From Kineosporia succinea (GTDB taxonomy: Bacteria; Actinomycetota; Actinomycetes; Actinomycetales; Kineosporiaceae), in the NCBI RefSeq assembly GCF_030811555.1, contig NZ_JAUSQZ010000001.1:3345241-3409240 (forward strand): 64,000 bases of DNA. Direction: 5' to 3'. How positions within the stretch are numbered: the stretch's first letter is position 1; each line of letters starts with the position of its first letter. This document shows, piece by piece, positions 45,318-54,815 of this stretch. Under the pieces are notes generated by a model, which saw only the letters and a list, made by a program, of their open reading frames with translations, searched no databases and had not been told where the DNA came from. The position numbers and the translations under genes are program-made.

Positions 45318-46283
45318 TCACAACTTACGCAGACGGATACGCCGCGCCGCGTGATCGGCGCCCTTCGTCAGCACCAGGGTGGCCCGGCCCCGGGTCGGCA
45401 GCACGTTCTCGATCAGGTTCTTCTCGTTGATGTCGAGCCAGATCCGCTCGGCCGTGGCCACGGCCTCGTCGTCGGTGAGCGCCGCGTACCGGTGGAAGTA
45501 CGACTCCGGCCGGGTGAACGCGGTCTCCCGCAGGCGCAGGAACCGGTTCACGTACCAGCGGCGCACCTGGTCGGTGTGGGCGTCCACGTAGATCGAGAAG
45601 TCGAAGTAGTCGCTGACCGCCATGCCCTGCCGGCCGTCGGCCCGCACCCGGGCCGGCTGCAGCACGTTCAGCCCTTCCACGATGAGCACGTCGGGGCGGC
45701 GCACCACGACCTCCTCGTCGGGCACGATGTCGTAGGTCAGGTGCGAGTAGACCGGCGCCTTCACCTCGGGCTTGCCCGACTTCACGTCGGCCACGAACCG
45801 CAGCAGACGGCGCTGGTCGTAGGACTCGGGGAAGCCCTTGCGGGTCATCAGCCCGAGCCGGTCGAGCTCCGCGTTCGGCTTGAGGAACCCGTCGGTGGTG
45901 ACCAGTTCCACACTCGGCGTGCCCGGCCAGCGGGTCAGCAGCTCGCGCAGGATGCGGGCGGTGGTGGACTTGCCCACGGCGACCGACCCGGCGATGCCGA
46001 TGACGAACGGGGTGCGGGCCGGGCTCTCCTGCAGGAAGGTCGACGTGGCCTGGTGCAGCTGCGCGGCGCCGGCCACGTAGAGGTTGAGCAGGCGGCTCAT
46101 CGGTAGGTAGATCTCCTCGACCTCCCGCAGGTCGAGGCGGTCGCCCAGACCCCGCAGCCGGTCGACGTCCTCGGCCGTGAGCGTCATCGGGGTGTTCGCC
46201 CGCAGGGCACCCCAGGCATCGCGGTCGAGTTCCACGTAGGGCGTGGAACGGGTGGTGTCGGGGCAGCTCTGCACGCAGGTCAT
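45318..46283 (-). CDS. coaA: Pantothenate kinase, type I
   Basis: This 321-residue enzyme phosphorylates pantothenate, the first step of coenzyme A synthesis. The P-loop GSVAVGKST spans residues 99-107. [22 protein letters not shown] and [10 protein letters not shown] are family blocks. ATG start at 46283 has no strong ribosome site. The sigma gene begins 113 bases after its stop, with a small hairpin between. It diverges from glmS. Confidence 0.96.
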   Translation of the reverse strand: MTCVQSCPDTTRSTPYVELDRDAWGALRANTPMTLTAEDVDRLRGLGDRLDLREVEEIYLPMSRLLNLYVAGAAQLHQATSTFLQESPARTPFVIGIAGSVAVGKSTTARILRELLTRWPGTPSVELVTTDGFLKPNAELDRLGLMTRKGFPESYDQRRLLRFVADVKSGKPEVKAPVYSHLTYDIVPDEEVVVRRPDVLIVEGLNVLQPARVRADGRQGMAVSDYFDFSIYVDAHTDQVRRWYVNRFLRLRETAFTRPESYFHRYAALTDDEAVATAERIWLDINEKNLIENVLPTRGRATLVLTKGADHAARRIRLRKL

Positions 46284-46382
46284 TGTGCCCGCCGGACGCC
46301 ACCGGTCGGCCGTCGGGCGTCTACCTGTACGTCACACCTTTACCGATTGCGACGGTGTCGTGACGGGGCGCGGGTGAACGGG

Positions 46383-46430
46383 GGAACGATCAGCGTTCCG
46401 CACGAGGAGGGCCCCTCGGCCGGTTAGGCT
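46383..46430 (+). promoter_or_regulatory. glmS promoter with inverted repeat
   Basis: TAGGCT (46425-46430) lies eight bases before the glmS ATG, implying a leaderless message. Upstream, GGAACG (46383-46388) and CGTTCC (46394-46399) form an inverted repeat around five bases, placed at about -40 to -56, a possible operator. Confidence 0.45.
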
Positions 46431-46438
46431 CAGCCACC

Positions 46439-48301
46439 ATGTGCGGAATCGTGGGCTACGCGACGGATCCTGCTTCCTCGAACAGCGGGGCACTGGACGT
46501 CGTTCTGGAAGGTCTGCGGCGGCTCGAGTACCGGGGGTACGACTCCGCCGGGGTCGCCCTGCAGGTCGACGGTCAACTGTGGACGGCCAAGCGCTCGGGC
46601 AAGCTGGCCCGGCTGGAGGAGGCCCTGCAGGCCTCGCCGCCGCCGGCCTCGGCCACGGGTATCGGCCACACCCGGTGGGCCACTCACGGTGGGCCGACCG
46701 ACGAGAACGCGCACCCGCACCTGGCCGGTGACGGCCGGGTCGCCGTGATCCACAACGGGATCATCGAGAACTTCGCGGTGCTGAAGAAGGAGCTCGTCGC
46801 CGACGGCGCCGAGTTCCTCAGCCAGACCGACACCGAGGTCGCCGCGCACCTGCTGCACGCGGCCTTCTCCCGCACGGGTGACCTCACCGAGGCGATGCGT
46901 CTCGTGGTGAACCGGCTCGAGGGCGCCTTCACGCTGCTCGCCGTGCACGCCGACGTCCCCGGCACCGTGGTCGGCGCCCGCCGTAACTCCCCGCTGGTGG
47001 TCGGGGTCGGCGAGGGCGCGAACTACCTGGGCTCCGACGTCGCCGCGTTCATCGGGCACACCCGTGAGGCGATCGAGCTCGGCCAGGACCAGATCGCGAC
47101 GATCACGCCCACCACCGTCGACATCGTCGACTTCGAGGGCAACCCGGTGACGGGCAAGAACTACCACGTCGACTGGGACGCGGCCGCGGCGGAGAAGGGC
47201 GGCTACTCCTCGTTCATGGCGAAGGAGATCATGGACCAGCCCCAGGCGGTGGCCGACACCCTCCTGGGCCGGTACGACGTCGAGGGCAACCTGACGCTCG
47301 ACGAGCTGCGCATCGACGAGGCGGTGCTGCGCTCGGTCGACAAGATCGTGGTGCTGGCCGCCGGAACCTCCTCGTACGCGGGCATGGTGGCTAAGTACGC
47401 GATCGAGCACTGGTGCCGCATCCCGGTCGAGGTGGAGCTCTCCAGCGAGTTCCGTTACCGCGACCCGGTGGTGAACGCGCGCACGCTGGTCGTGGCGATC
47501 TCGCAGTCCGGCGAGACGATGGACACGATCATGGCGCTGCGTCACGCCCGGGAGCAGGGGGCCAAGGTCGTCGCCATCTGCAACACCCACGGCTCGACGA
47601 TTCCCCGCGAGTCCGACGCCGCGCTCTACACGCACGCCGGCCCGGAGATCGCGGTCGCCTCGACCAAGGCGTTCCTGGCCCAGATCACCGCCTGCTACCT
47701 GCTCGGTCTGTATCTGGCCCGGCTGCGCGGCAACAAGTTCGACGACGAGATCCGCGAGATCGTCGGCCAGCTGCAGGCCATGCCCGACAAGATCCAGAAG
47801 GTGCTCGACGGCCTGGAGCAGGTGCGCACGATGGCCCGCTGGATGGCCGACACCCGCTCGGTGCTGTTCCTCGGCCGGCACGTCGGTTTCCCGGTGGCGA
47901 TGGAGGGCGCGCTCAAGCTCAAGGAGCTCGCCTACATCCACGCCGAGGGCTTCGCCGCCGGTGAGCTGAAGCACGGGCCGATCGCGCTGATCGAGCCCGG
48001 CCAGGCGGTGTTCGTGATCGTTCCCTCGCCGCGCGGCCGCGACTCGCTGCACGCCAAGGTGGTCTCCAACATCCAGGAGATCAACGCCCGGGGCGCGCGC
48101 ACCATCGTGATCGCCGAGGAGGGTGACACCGACGTGGTGCCGTACGCCAGTGAGGTGATTTACGTCCCGCAGACGCCGACCCTTCTGGCCCCCCTGGTCA
48201 CTGTCGTGCCGCTGCAGGTGTTCGCCTGTGAGCTCGCGACGGCCAAGGGGCTGGACGTGGATCAGCCGCGCAACCTGGCCAAGTCCGTCACCGTCGAGTA
48301 G
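46439..48301 (+). CDS. glmS: Glutamine-fructose-6-phosphate aminotransferase
   Basis: This 620-residue enzyme makes glucosamine-6-phosphate. The N-terminal glutaminase domain has the nucleophile Cys exposed after Met removal (MCGIVGYA), then RRLEYRGYDSAG, GIGHTRWATHGGP and HNGIIENF. Two SIS sugar-binding domains follow (VLAAGTSSYAG, ISQSGETMDT, FLGRHVGFPVAMEGALKLKE). ATG start appears leaderless. No glmS ribozyme is present, since the 155-base upstream gap is too short and lacks it. Confidence 0.97.
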   Translation: MCGIVGYATDPASSNSGALDVVLEGLRRLEYRGYDSAGVALQVDGQLWTAKRSGKLARLEEALQASPPPASATGIGHTRWATHGGPTDENAHPHLAGDGRVAVIHNGIIENFAVLKKELVADGAEFLSQTDTEVAAHLLHAAFSRTGDLTEAMRLVVNRLEGAFTLLAVHADVPGTVVGARRNSPLVVGVGEGANYLGSDVAAFIGHTREAIELGQDQIATITPTTVDIVDFEGNPVTGKNYHVDWDAAAAEKGGYSSFMAKEIMDQPQAVADTLLGRYDVEGNLTLDELRIDEAVLRSVDKIVVLAAGTSSYAGMVAKYAIEHWCRIPVEVELSSEFRYRDPVVNARTLVVAISQSGETMDTIMALRHAREQGAKVVAICNTHGSTIPRESDAALYTHAGPEIAVASTKAFLAQITACYLLGLYLARLRGNKFDDEIREIVGQLQAMPDKIQKVLDGLEQVRTMARWMADTRSVLFLGRHVGFPVAMEGALKLKELAYIHAEGFAAGELKHGPIALIEPGQAVFVIVPSPRGRDSLHAKVVSNIQEINARGARTIVIAEEGDTDVVPYASEVIYVPQTPTLLAPLVTVVPLQVFACELATAKGLDVDQPRNLAKSVTVE

Positions 48302-48413
48302 TCGCCGCTGGTCGGACGGTTGCACTGTGCGTGTACGTCACGTGCGGTGCCCGTTCGGCCGCTCGACGCACGGGTAGGGATGCTCATCCGGCTCTTGTTG
48401 CTTAGATGAGTGA

Positions 48414-49937
48414 ATGAACCCAAAGGCGGGGCGCGGTCCGACGGCCTATCGCGTGGAAGATCTGCGCAAGGCCGAGCAGCAGGTGATGGCCGGGGTGCCC
48501 GAGGGCGCCCTGATGCAGCTGGCAGCCGCGGGACTCGCCGTGAGCTGCGCCCGGGTGCTGCGGGAACGCACCGGTCACGTGTCCGGCCGGCGGGCGGTTC
48601 TTCTCGTGGGGCCCGGTGACAACGGTGGCGACGCCCTGTTCGCCGGGGTCCGCCTGGTGCGCCGGGGGGTGGCCGTCACGGCGCTCCTGACGTCCTCGAC
48701 GGTTCACGCGGGCGGGGCCGCCGCGCTCGCCTCCGCCGGTGGCCGCTGCGTGCAGGTCGGGCCGGACACGGCGGTCGAGGCGTGGACCGCGATGGAGGCC
48801 GCCGACCTGGTGGTCGACGGTCTGCTCGGTCTCGGCGGACGCCCGGGGCTGCGCGAACCGGCGGCCGGGCTGGTCGACCGGATCCCCGACCACGCCGCCG
48901 TGATCGCCGTGGACCTGCCCAGCGGCGTCGACCCGGACACCGGCGGGGTGCTCTCGCCGCACGTGTTCGCCGATCTGACGGTCACTTTCGGCGCGGCCAA
49001 GGCCTGCCTGCTGCTGCCTCCGGCCAGTGCCGCGACCGGTGACCTGGAGGTCGTCGACATCGGGCTGGGGCCGCACCTGCCCGCCGAGCCGCTGGTCGCG
49101 CGGCTGGCCGAGGCCGACGTGGCCCGGCTCTGGCCGGTGCCGCCGCCGAGTGCGGACAAGTACCGCCGGGGCGTGCTGGGCGTGGTCGCCGGCTCGGCCG
49201 GGTACCCGGGAGCGGCCGTGCTGGCGGTGGCCGGGGCGCTGCGCACGGGGGTCGGGATGGTGCGTTACGTCGGGCCGCAGGACGCCACCGCGGCTGTTCG
49301 CTCGGCCTGGCCGGAGGTGGTCGCGGGGCCCGGACGGGTGCAGGCCTGGCTGCTCGGGTCGGGCGTGGTGCCGGACGCCGCCGACCAGCAGCCCGAGGCC
49401 ATTCACGACGCGCTGGAGAGCGATCACCCGTGCCTGCTCGACGCCGGGGCGCTGGGGCTGTTCCCGGGGGAGCTGCGGGGGCACACCGACTCCTCCGGGG
49501 TCGTGCCCGACCGTTCCGACCGGCTGCTGCTGACACCGCACGCGGGTGAGCTGGCGCGGCTGCTGAGCGATCTGGGGTCTCCGGCGCAGCGCGAGGAGGT
49601 CGAGGCGGAGCCGTACCGGTTCGCGCACGAGGCGGCCCGGCTGACGGGCGCGACGGTGCTGCTCAAGGGCGCCACGACGTTGGTGGTGCGGCCGGACGGG
49701 CACGCGCGCAGTCAGGCCGAGGCGCCGTCGTGGCTGGCGACGGCGGGGGCCGGGGACGTGCTGGCCGGGATCGCGGGGGCGTTGCTGGCGAGTGGGCTGA
49801 GCCCGTTCGACGCGGGGAGCGTGGCGGCGTTCGTGCACGGGAAGGCGGCAGCCGCGGCGTCGGGGGGAGGGCCGATCGTGAGTCTGGACGTGGCCTCTCA
49901 GGTGCCGGCGACGGTGGCGAAGTTGCTGCGGCACTGA
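48414..49937 (+). CDS. nnr: Bifunctional NAD(P)HX epimerase/dehydratase
   Basis: This 507-residue fusion repairs hydrated NADH and NADPH. The N-terminal epimerase half has LLVGPGDNGGDALFAG and VIAVDLPSGVDPDTG. The C-terminal ADP-dependent dehydratase half has KYRRGVLGVVAGSAGYPGA, LTPHAGELARLL and WLATAGAGDVLAGIAG. ATG at 48414 lies just after a TAGATG-type -10, so it may be leaderless. A 17-base tandem duplication spans its stop codon. Confidence 0.95.
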   Translation: MNPKAGRGPTAYRVEDLRKAEQQVMAGVPEGALMQLAAAGLAVSCARVLRERTGHVSGRRAVLLVGPGDNGGDALFAGVRLVRRGVAVTALLTSSTVHAGGAAALASAGGRCVQVGPDTAVEAWTAMEAADLVVDGLLGLGGRPGLREPAAGLVDRIPDHAAVIAVDLPSGVDPDTGGVLSPHVFADLTVTFGAAKACLLLPPASAATGDLEVVDIGLGPHLPAEPLVARLAEADVARLWPVPPPSADKYRRGVLGVVAGSAGYPGAAVLAVAGALRTGVGMVRYVGPQDATAAVRSAWPEVVAGPGRVQAWLLGSGVVPDAADQQPEAIHDALESDHPCLLDAGALGLFPGELRGHTDSSGVVPDRSDRLLLTPHAGELARLLSDLGSPAQREEVEAEPYRFAHEAARLTGATVLLKGATTLVVRPDGHARSQAEAPSWLATAGAGDVLAGIAGALLASGLSPFDAGSVAAFVHGKAAAAASGGGPIVSLDVASQVPATVAKLLRH

Positions 49938-49953
49938 AGTTGCTGCGGCACTG
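49920..49953 (+). repeat. 17-base tandem duplication at the nnr stop
   Basis: AAGTTGCTGCGGCACTG occurs at 49920-49936 and again at 49937-49953. The stop codon spans the junction, so the second copy is untranslated. Confidence 0.9.
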
Positions 49954-50195
49954 GAGAACACCGCAAACCTTGGGGGACGCGTGGCGTGGCGGCTCGGGCG
50001 CGCACGCTCACGGCCGCCTCCCGAGGCTTCTCCCGCCGGGTGATACGTCTCCGGGTGGTGCCCGGGCCCCTGCCCACGGTCGGGTCCGGCCGCTGATCGG
50101 GCCCGCCTCTCCCGGTGGTCGCGTCAGGCTGATCACAACGAGGGTGAAAAGCCAGGGGCGGCGGGCATCCGCCCTGCCTGCGACAATCAGCGGTT

Positions 50196-51407
50196 ATGAG
50201 CGTGCCCGAAGCCGCCGGACCGTCCGGCATCAGCCAGGCTGAAATCAGCAGCGGTGCTGTGAGTCTTCCTCCCGGCCTGCCCTCCGCGGCGGTGGTCGAC
50301 CTCGACGCGATCGCGGCCAACGTCCGCGTGCTGCGGGGTCTCGCCCCCACCGCCGCGGTCATGGCCGTGGTCAAGGCCGACGCCTACGGGCACGGCCTGC
50401 TGCCCTCGGCCCGCGCCGCGCTCGCCGGTGGCGCCTCGTGGCTCGGCACCGCCCAGATCTCCGAGGCGCTGCAGCTGCGGGCGGCGGGCATCACCGTGCC
50501 CGTGCTGTCGTGGCTGACGGTGCCCGGCGACCAGTTCGCCGCCGCGATCGAGCATCACGTCGACATCGGCGTCAGCGCCCCCTGGGCCCTGGCCGAGATC
50601 GCCGCGGCCGCCCGCGATCAGGGCCGGGCCGCCCGGGTGCAGCTCAAGGTCGACACCGGTCTCAACCGCAACGGCTGCACCCTCGCCGACTGGCCCCAGC
50701 TGGTCGAAGACGCCCTGAAACTGCAGGCGGACGGCCTGGTCTCGGTGGTCGGCGCGTTCTCCCACTTCGTCGAGTCGGACGCACCCGCCAACCCGGTCAA
50801 CGAGTTGCAGCTGGCCGCCTTCCGGGCCGCGCTCGAGGTGGCCGAGCAGGCCGGGGCCCGGTTCGAGGTCCGGCACATCGCCAACTCGGCCGCCACCCTC
50901 ACCAACCCCGACGCGCACTTCGACCTGGTGCGCCCGGGCCTGGCGGTCTACGGGCTCGACCCGGCGCCCGGCGCCACCGGCGAGACCGGGCTGCGTCCGG
51001 CCATGACCCTGCTCGGCCGGGTCTCCAACGTGAAGGCGGTGCCCGCCGGGCAGGGAGTCTCGTACGGGCACACCTACGTCACGAGCACCGACACCGAGGT
51101 CGCGATCGTGCCGCTGGGCTACGGCGACGGCATCCCGCGGCACGCCAGCAGTGCCGGGCCGGTGCAACTGGCCGGGCACACGTTCCACATCGCCGGGCGC
51201 GTCTGCATGGACCAGGTGGTGGTCGACCTGGCCGGGGAGGGCGTCGGCCGGGTGCGCGAGGGTGACGTCGCGGTGCTGTTCGGCGGTGCCCCGGGTGAGC
51301 CGACGGCCCAGGACTGGGCGCTGGCGGCGGGCACGATCAGCTACGAGATCGTCACCCGGCTGAGTGCCCGGGTGCCGCGTCTGTACATCGGGTCGGCGGG
51401 CCGGTAA
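50196..51407 (+). CDS. alr: Alanine racemase
   Basis: This 403-residue PLP enzyme makes D-alanine for peptidoglycan. K60 in VVKADAYGHG binds PLP, and Y290 in GVSYGHTYV is the second catalytic base. IVPLGYGDGIPR and GRVCMDQVVVDL are family blocks. ATG at 50196 lies eight bases after GACAAT (50182-50187), consistent with a leaderless message. The 258 bases upstream hold no gene. The alr-hydrolase-tsaE order is common in actinobacteria. Confidence 0.96.
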   Translation: MSVPEAAGPSGISQAEISSGAVSLPPGLPSAAVVDLDAIAANVRVLRGLAPTAAVMAVVKADAYGHGLLPSARAALAGGASWLGTAQISEALQLRAAGITVPVLSWLTVPGDQFAAAIEHHVDIGVSAPWALAEIAAAARDQGRAARVQLKVDTGLNRNGCTLADWPQLVEDALKLQADGLVSVVGAFSHFVESDAPANPVNELQLAAFRAALEVAEQAGARFEVRHIANSAATLTNPDAHFDLVRPGLAVYGLDPAPGATGETGLRPAMTLLGRVSNVKAVPAGQGVSYGHTYVTSTDTEVAIVPLGYGDGIPRHASSAGPVQLAGHTFHIAGRVCMDQVVVDLAGEGVGRVREGDVAVLFGGAPGEPTAQDWALAAGTISYEIVTRLSARVPRLYIGSAGR

Positions 51408-51418
51408 GAAGCAGTTCG

Positions 51419-53113
51419 ATGGCGGGATCAGAGAAGTCAGCGGCAGGGAAGCCGAGGCCGGGCCGGGCGGCCGGCGCGGGTGGCGCGGCCGGCGCCTCGG
51501 CGCGGGCCGGTTCGACGGGGCGCGGCTCCAGGGGCAAGGCGGGCTTCAAGGGCAGGGCCGGCTCCCCGGGCGAGGCGGACTTCAAGGGCAGGGCCGGCTC
51601 CCCGGGCGAGGCCGGTCGGGCGGGCCCGGACCGGCGCCGGCCCGGGCGCGGCCCCAAGATCGTCGACCCGCTGGGCAACGACACCACCGACAGAGGGTGG
51701 CGGCCGGAACGAACGGCGCTCGCCTTCGGGGTGGGCCTGGCCGCGACCGGGGTCGGCGCGGTGATCGGCCTGGCCGCCGAGCGGATGGCGTCCTCCCGGG
51801 GGCTTCCCGGGCTGCCCGGGTTGGCCGGGCCGAGTGGCCCGGACCGGCGGGGAGGGCAGAACGGGAACGGGTCCGGTGAAGGCGCCCGCGTCGGCCCGGA
51901 GCCGGAGGCGGTCGGTGACCCCGACGCGTCCACCCCTTCGATCTGGAGCCGGGCCACCGCGCGCACCCGGCTCGCCCGGCACACCGGGCCTGCTACCACC
52001 GACGGCCGCGGCGGCCCGGAACTCGGCGCGCTGCGCGGGGATCCACGCCTGGTGATGAGCGGCGACGTGCCCCTGCACGTCGAGGTCGACGAGTACGACC
52101 CGGCCTGGGCCGACGACCCCGCGGTGAACCGGCTCACCGACGGCGATGTGCCCACCCCGCGCACCGGAGGCCGGAAGCCGCCTCTCACCGTCGTCCTCAC
52201 GCACGGGTACTCGCTGAGCCTCGACGCCTGGCACTACCAGCGACTGGCCCTGCGCGGGCACTGCCGCCTGGTGCTCTGGGACCAGCGCGGGCACGGCCGC
52301 TCGGGCACCGGCCGGCCGGGCTCCTCGACGATCGACCAGATCGGTCACGACCTGGCCGCGGTCATCGACGAGGTCGCCCCCGACGGCCCGCTGGTGCTGC
52401 TCGGGCACTCGATGGGCGGCATGACCGTGATGGCCCTGGCCGAGCAGCGGCCCGGTCTCTTCGCGGAACGGGTGGTCGGCGTCGGCCTGTTCTGCACCAG
52501 CGCAGGCGGTCTCGGCGCGCTCGACCTCGGCCTGTCCGGCCTGGGCCGCGCCCTGATGACGGTGGCCCCGACCGCGGCGCGCCTGCTGGCCCGGCAGCCC
52601 GGGCTGGTCGCGCACGGCCGCCGGCTCGGCAGCGACCTGGAAAGCATCCTGGTGCGCCGGTACTCGTTCGCGTCACCGGTGCCGTCCGAACTGGCCCGGT
52701 TCTCGTCCGGCCTGATCGCGCGCACCCGCATGGAGGTCATCTCCGACTTCCTGCCCGGACTCGGCGCGCACGACAAACGGGCCGCGCTCGCGGTGCTCGA
52801 CGGCCACGAGCTGCTGGTGATGGCCGGGGAGGACGACATGCTGATCCCGCGCGCCCACAGCGACGAGATCGTGGCCGGACTGAGCGACGTGGAGTACGTG
52901 GTGGTGCGTGACGCGGGCCACCTGCTGCCGCTGGAGTACCCGGAGCTGGTCAACACCTACCTGCTGGAACTGCTCTCCGACGCGGCCGCGACGGCCCGTG
53001 ACCGGCGGCCGAGTCGTCGGCGGGGCTGGGGACGCCGTACCGTGACTCCCGTACGTGATCGGCGCGACGGACACCACCGCGCGCCCGGCGAACGAGGAGG
53101 AGGTCACAGGTGA
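51419..53113 (+). CDS. Alpha/beta hydrolase with collagen-like N-terminus
   Basis: This 564-residue protein starts 12 bases after alr. Residues 1-80 are Gly/Arg/Lys/Ala rich with a repeated FKGRAGSPGEAD unit. A membrane segment follows near residues 98-122 (ALAFGVGLAATGVGAVIGLAA). The hydrolase domain (about residues 255-535) has HGYSLSLDAW, the nucleophile elbow GHSMGG, MAGEDDMLIP and the catalytic His in DAGHLLPLE. The substrate is unknown. Its end overlaps the tsaE start. Position next to alr suggests an envelope role, but this is inference. Confidence 0.88.
   Translation: MAGSEKSAAGKPRPGRAAGAGGAAGASARAGSTGRGSRGKAGFKGRAGSPGEADFKGRAGSPGEAGRAGPDRRRPGRGPKIVDPLGNDTTDRGWRPERTALAFGVGLAATGVGAVIGLAAERMASSRGLPGLPGLAGPSGPDRRGGQNGNGSGEGARVGPEPEAVGDPDASTPSIWSRATARTRLARHTGPATTDGRGGPELGALRGDPRLVMSGDVPLHVEVDEYDPAWADDPAVNRLTDGDVPTPRTGGRKPPLTVVLTHGYSLSLDAWHYQRLALRGHCRLVLWDQRGHGRSGTGRPGSSTIDQIGHDLAAVIDEVAPDGPLVLLGHSMGGMTVMALAEQRPGLFAERVVGVGLFCTSAGGLGALDLGLSGLGRALMTVAPTAARLLARQPGLVAHGRRLGSDLESILVRRYSFASPVPSELARFSSGLIARTRMEVISDFLPGLGAHDKRAALAVLDGHELLVMAGEDDMLIPRAHSDEIVAGLSDVEYVVVRDAGHLLPLEYPELVNTYLLELLSDAAATARDRRPSRRRGWGRRTVTPVRDRRDGHHRAPGERGGGHR
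51544..51612 (+). repeat. 36-base tandem repeat in the hydrolase gene
   Basis: Two copies with identical 33-base cores (51544-51576 and 51580-51612) encode FKGRAGSPGEA in frame. A partial related unit precedes them. Confidence 0.85.
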
Positions 53114-53658
53114 GTGGGGCGCACCGTGCCGACCCGGCCGGAACCGTCGACGAACCGGCCGTGACCGTCACATCCGTCGTACCGGCAGCAGCCGACATGC
53201 GCGAGCTCGGCGAGCTGATCGCCGCGCGACTGCGCCCCGGCGACCTGCTGGTGCTGACCGGTGACCTGGGAGCGGGCAAGACCACGCTGACCCAGGGCAT
53301 CGGCGCCCGGTTGCGGGTGCGGGGCGACATCACCAGCCCGACCTTCGTGATTGCCCGGGTCCATCCGCCGACGCAGGCCGGCCCGCCGCTGGTGCACGTC
53401 GACGCCTACCGGCTCGAGACCCTGTCCGAGGTCGACGATCTCGACCTGGACGCCGACCTGTCCGAGTCGGTCACCGTGGTCGAGTGGGGCGAGGGCCTGG
53501 TCGAGGGCCTGGCCGCCGACCGGCTGGAGGTCCGCCTCGAGCGCCCGCGCGGCGCCAACGGGCCGGACGACCCGGAGAGCATCGGCGACGAGCCCCGCAC
53601 CGTGAGACTTCGTGGCTTCGGCCCCCGCTGGGCCGGTGTCGACCTCCCGTCCCTGTAG
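53110..53658 (+). CDS. tsaE: tRNA t6A synthesis ATPase TsaE
   Basis: This 182-residue P-loop protein works with TsaB and TsaD to add threonylcarbamoyl to A37 of tRNAs reading ANN codons. The Walker A motif GDLGAGKTT is at residues 51-59, followed by GDITSPTFVIAR and HVDAYRLE. The GTG overlaps the hydrolase stop (GTGA) and has GAGGAGGT upstream. It heads a tightly packed tsaE-tsaB-rimI-tsaD run. Confidence 0.95.
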   Translation: MSGAHRADPAGTVDEPAVTVTSVVPAAADMRELGELIAARLRPGDLLVLTGDLGAGKTTLTQGIGARLRVRGDITSPTFVIARVHPPTQAGPPLVHVDAYRLETLSEVDDLDLDADLSESVTVVEWGEGLVEGLAADRLEVRLERPRGANGPDDPESIGDEPRTVRLRGFGPRWAGVDLPSL

Positions 53659-53673
53659 AGATTCGAGAGAACG

Positions 53674-54351
53674 ATGACCGACGAGCTCACCCTGGCCCTG
53701 GACACGGCGTCCGCCACGGTCTCGGTCGCCCTGCACGACGGCGTCCGGGTGGTGGCCGAGCGTGCCGGTGAGCAGACCGGGAAACACGCCGAGCAGCTCA
53801 CCCCGCTGATCGAGGCCGTGCTCGGTGACGCCGGCGCCACCCGCGCCGACCTGACCGGGGTCGTCGCCGGCGTCGGGCCCGGCCCGTTCACCGGGCTGCG
53901 GGTCGGCCTGGTCACCGCGGTGGTGCTGGGCTACGCGCTCGACCTGCCCGTGCACGGTGTCTGCAGTCTCGACGCGGTCGCCCTCCAGGCGGTGCAGGCG
54001 GGGCAGGACGGCCCGTTCGTCGCCGCCATGGACGCCCGGCGCCGCGAGGTCTACTGGGCCCGCTACGAGGTCACCGAGATCGACGGGGTGCGGGTGCCCG
54101 TGCGGTCGGGGTTGCCCGAGGTCAGCCTTCCCGCGGATCTCGAGCTGGGCGGCCTGCCGGTCGCGGGGCGTGGCGCGGTGCTGTACCCCGACGCCCTGGG
54201 GGAGCCGTTCGGCAGCCCGCTCGACCCGTCCGCCGGGGCGCTCGCCGGGCTCGCCCGCCTGGGAGCGCGTTTCGTGCTGCCGCCCGAGCCGCTGTACCTG
54301 CGCCGCCCCGACGCCGAGGCCAACATCGCCCGTAAACGCGTGCTGAAGTGA
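53674..54351 (+). CDS. tsaB: tRNA t6A synthesis protein TsaB
   Basis: This 225-residue ASKHA-fold protein is the non-catalytic partner of TsaD. LALDTASATVSVAL, KHAEQLTPLI and GPGPFTGLRVGL are typical. It starts 15 bases after tsaE, and its stop overlaps the rimI ATG (TGATG). Confidence 0.95.
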   Translation: MTDELTLALDTASATVSVALHDGVRVVAERAGEQTGKHAEQLTPLIEAVLGDAGATRADLTGVVAGVGPGPFTGLRVGLVTAVVLGYALDLPVHGVCSLDAVALQAVQAGQDGPFVAAMDARRREVYWARYEVTEIDGVRVPVRSGLPEVSLPADLELGGLPVAGRGAVLYPDALGEPFGSPLDPSAGALAGLARLGARFVLPPEPLYLRRPDAEANIARKRVLK

Positions 54352-54815
54352 TGCGTCCCCTGCGCTGGTGGGACGTCGAGGCCCTGATGCCGCTGGAGCG
54401 CGAGCTCTTCGGCGACACCGCGTGGACCGCCGAGATGTTCTGGTCCGAGCTGGCCCACCCCGAGACCCGCTGGTACGTGGTGGCCGAGTCGGAGGGCGAG
54501 ATCCTGGGCTACGCCGGGCTGTTCGCGCCGGGTGCGGAGGCCGACGTGCAGACGATCGCGGTGGCCCCCGCGGCCCAGGGGCAGGGCCTCGGCCGGGCCC
54601 TGCTCGGGGCCCTGACCGAGACGGCCCGCGAGCGCGGCGCCACCACCCTGCTGCTCGAGGTGAGGGCCGACAACGCCTCCGCCGTCCGGCTTTACGAGCG
54701 CAGCGGGTTCGAGCGGATCGCCGTGCGGCACCGCTACTACCAACCCGGGGACATCGACGCCTGGATCATGCGCAGGCGCCCCATCGACCACAGTGAAGAA
54801 GGTGCGACCCCGTGA
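54351..54815 (+). CDS. rimI: Ribosomal protein alanine N-acetyltransferase RimI
   Basis: This 154-residue GNAT enzyme has the acetyl-CoA loop [11 protein letters not shown] and [20 protein letters not shown]. RimI acetylates S18 in E. coli; substrates in actinobacteria are broader or unclear. The ATG overlaps the tsaB stop, and its end overlaps the tsaD GTG. Confidence 0.93.
   Translation: MRPLRWWDVEALMPLERELFGDTAWTAEMFWSELAHPETRWYVVAESEGEILGYAGLFAPGAEADVQTIAVAPAAQGQGLGRALLGALTETARERGATTLLLEVRADNASAVRLYERSGFERIAVRHRYYQPGDIDAWIMRRRPIDHSEEGATP

Noticed and set aside
46284-46438. glmS ribozyme.
   Set aside because: The gap is short, the message seems leaderless, and no ribozyme core was seen.
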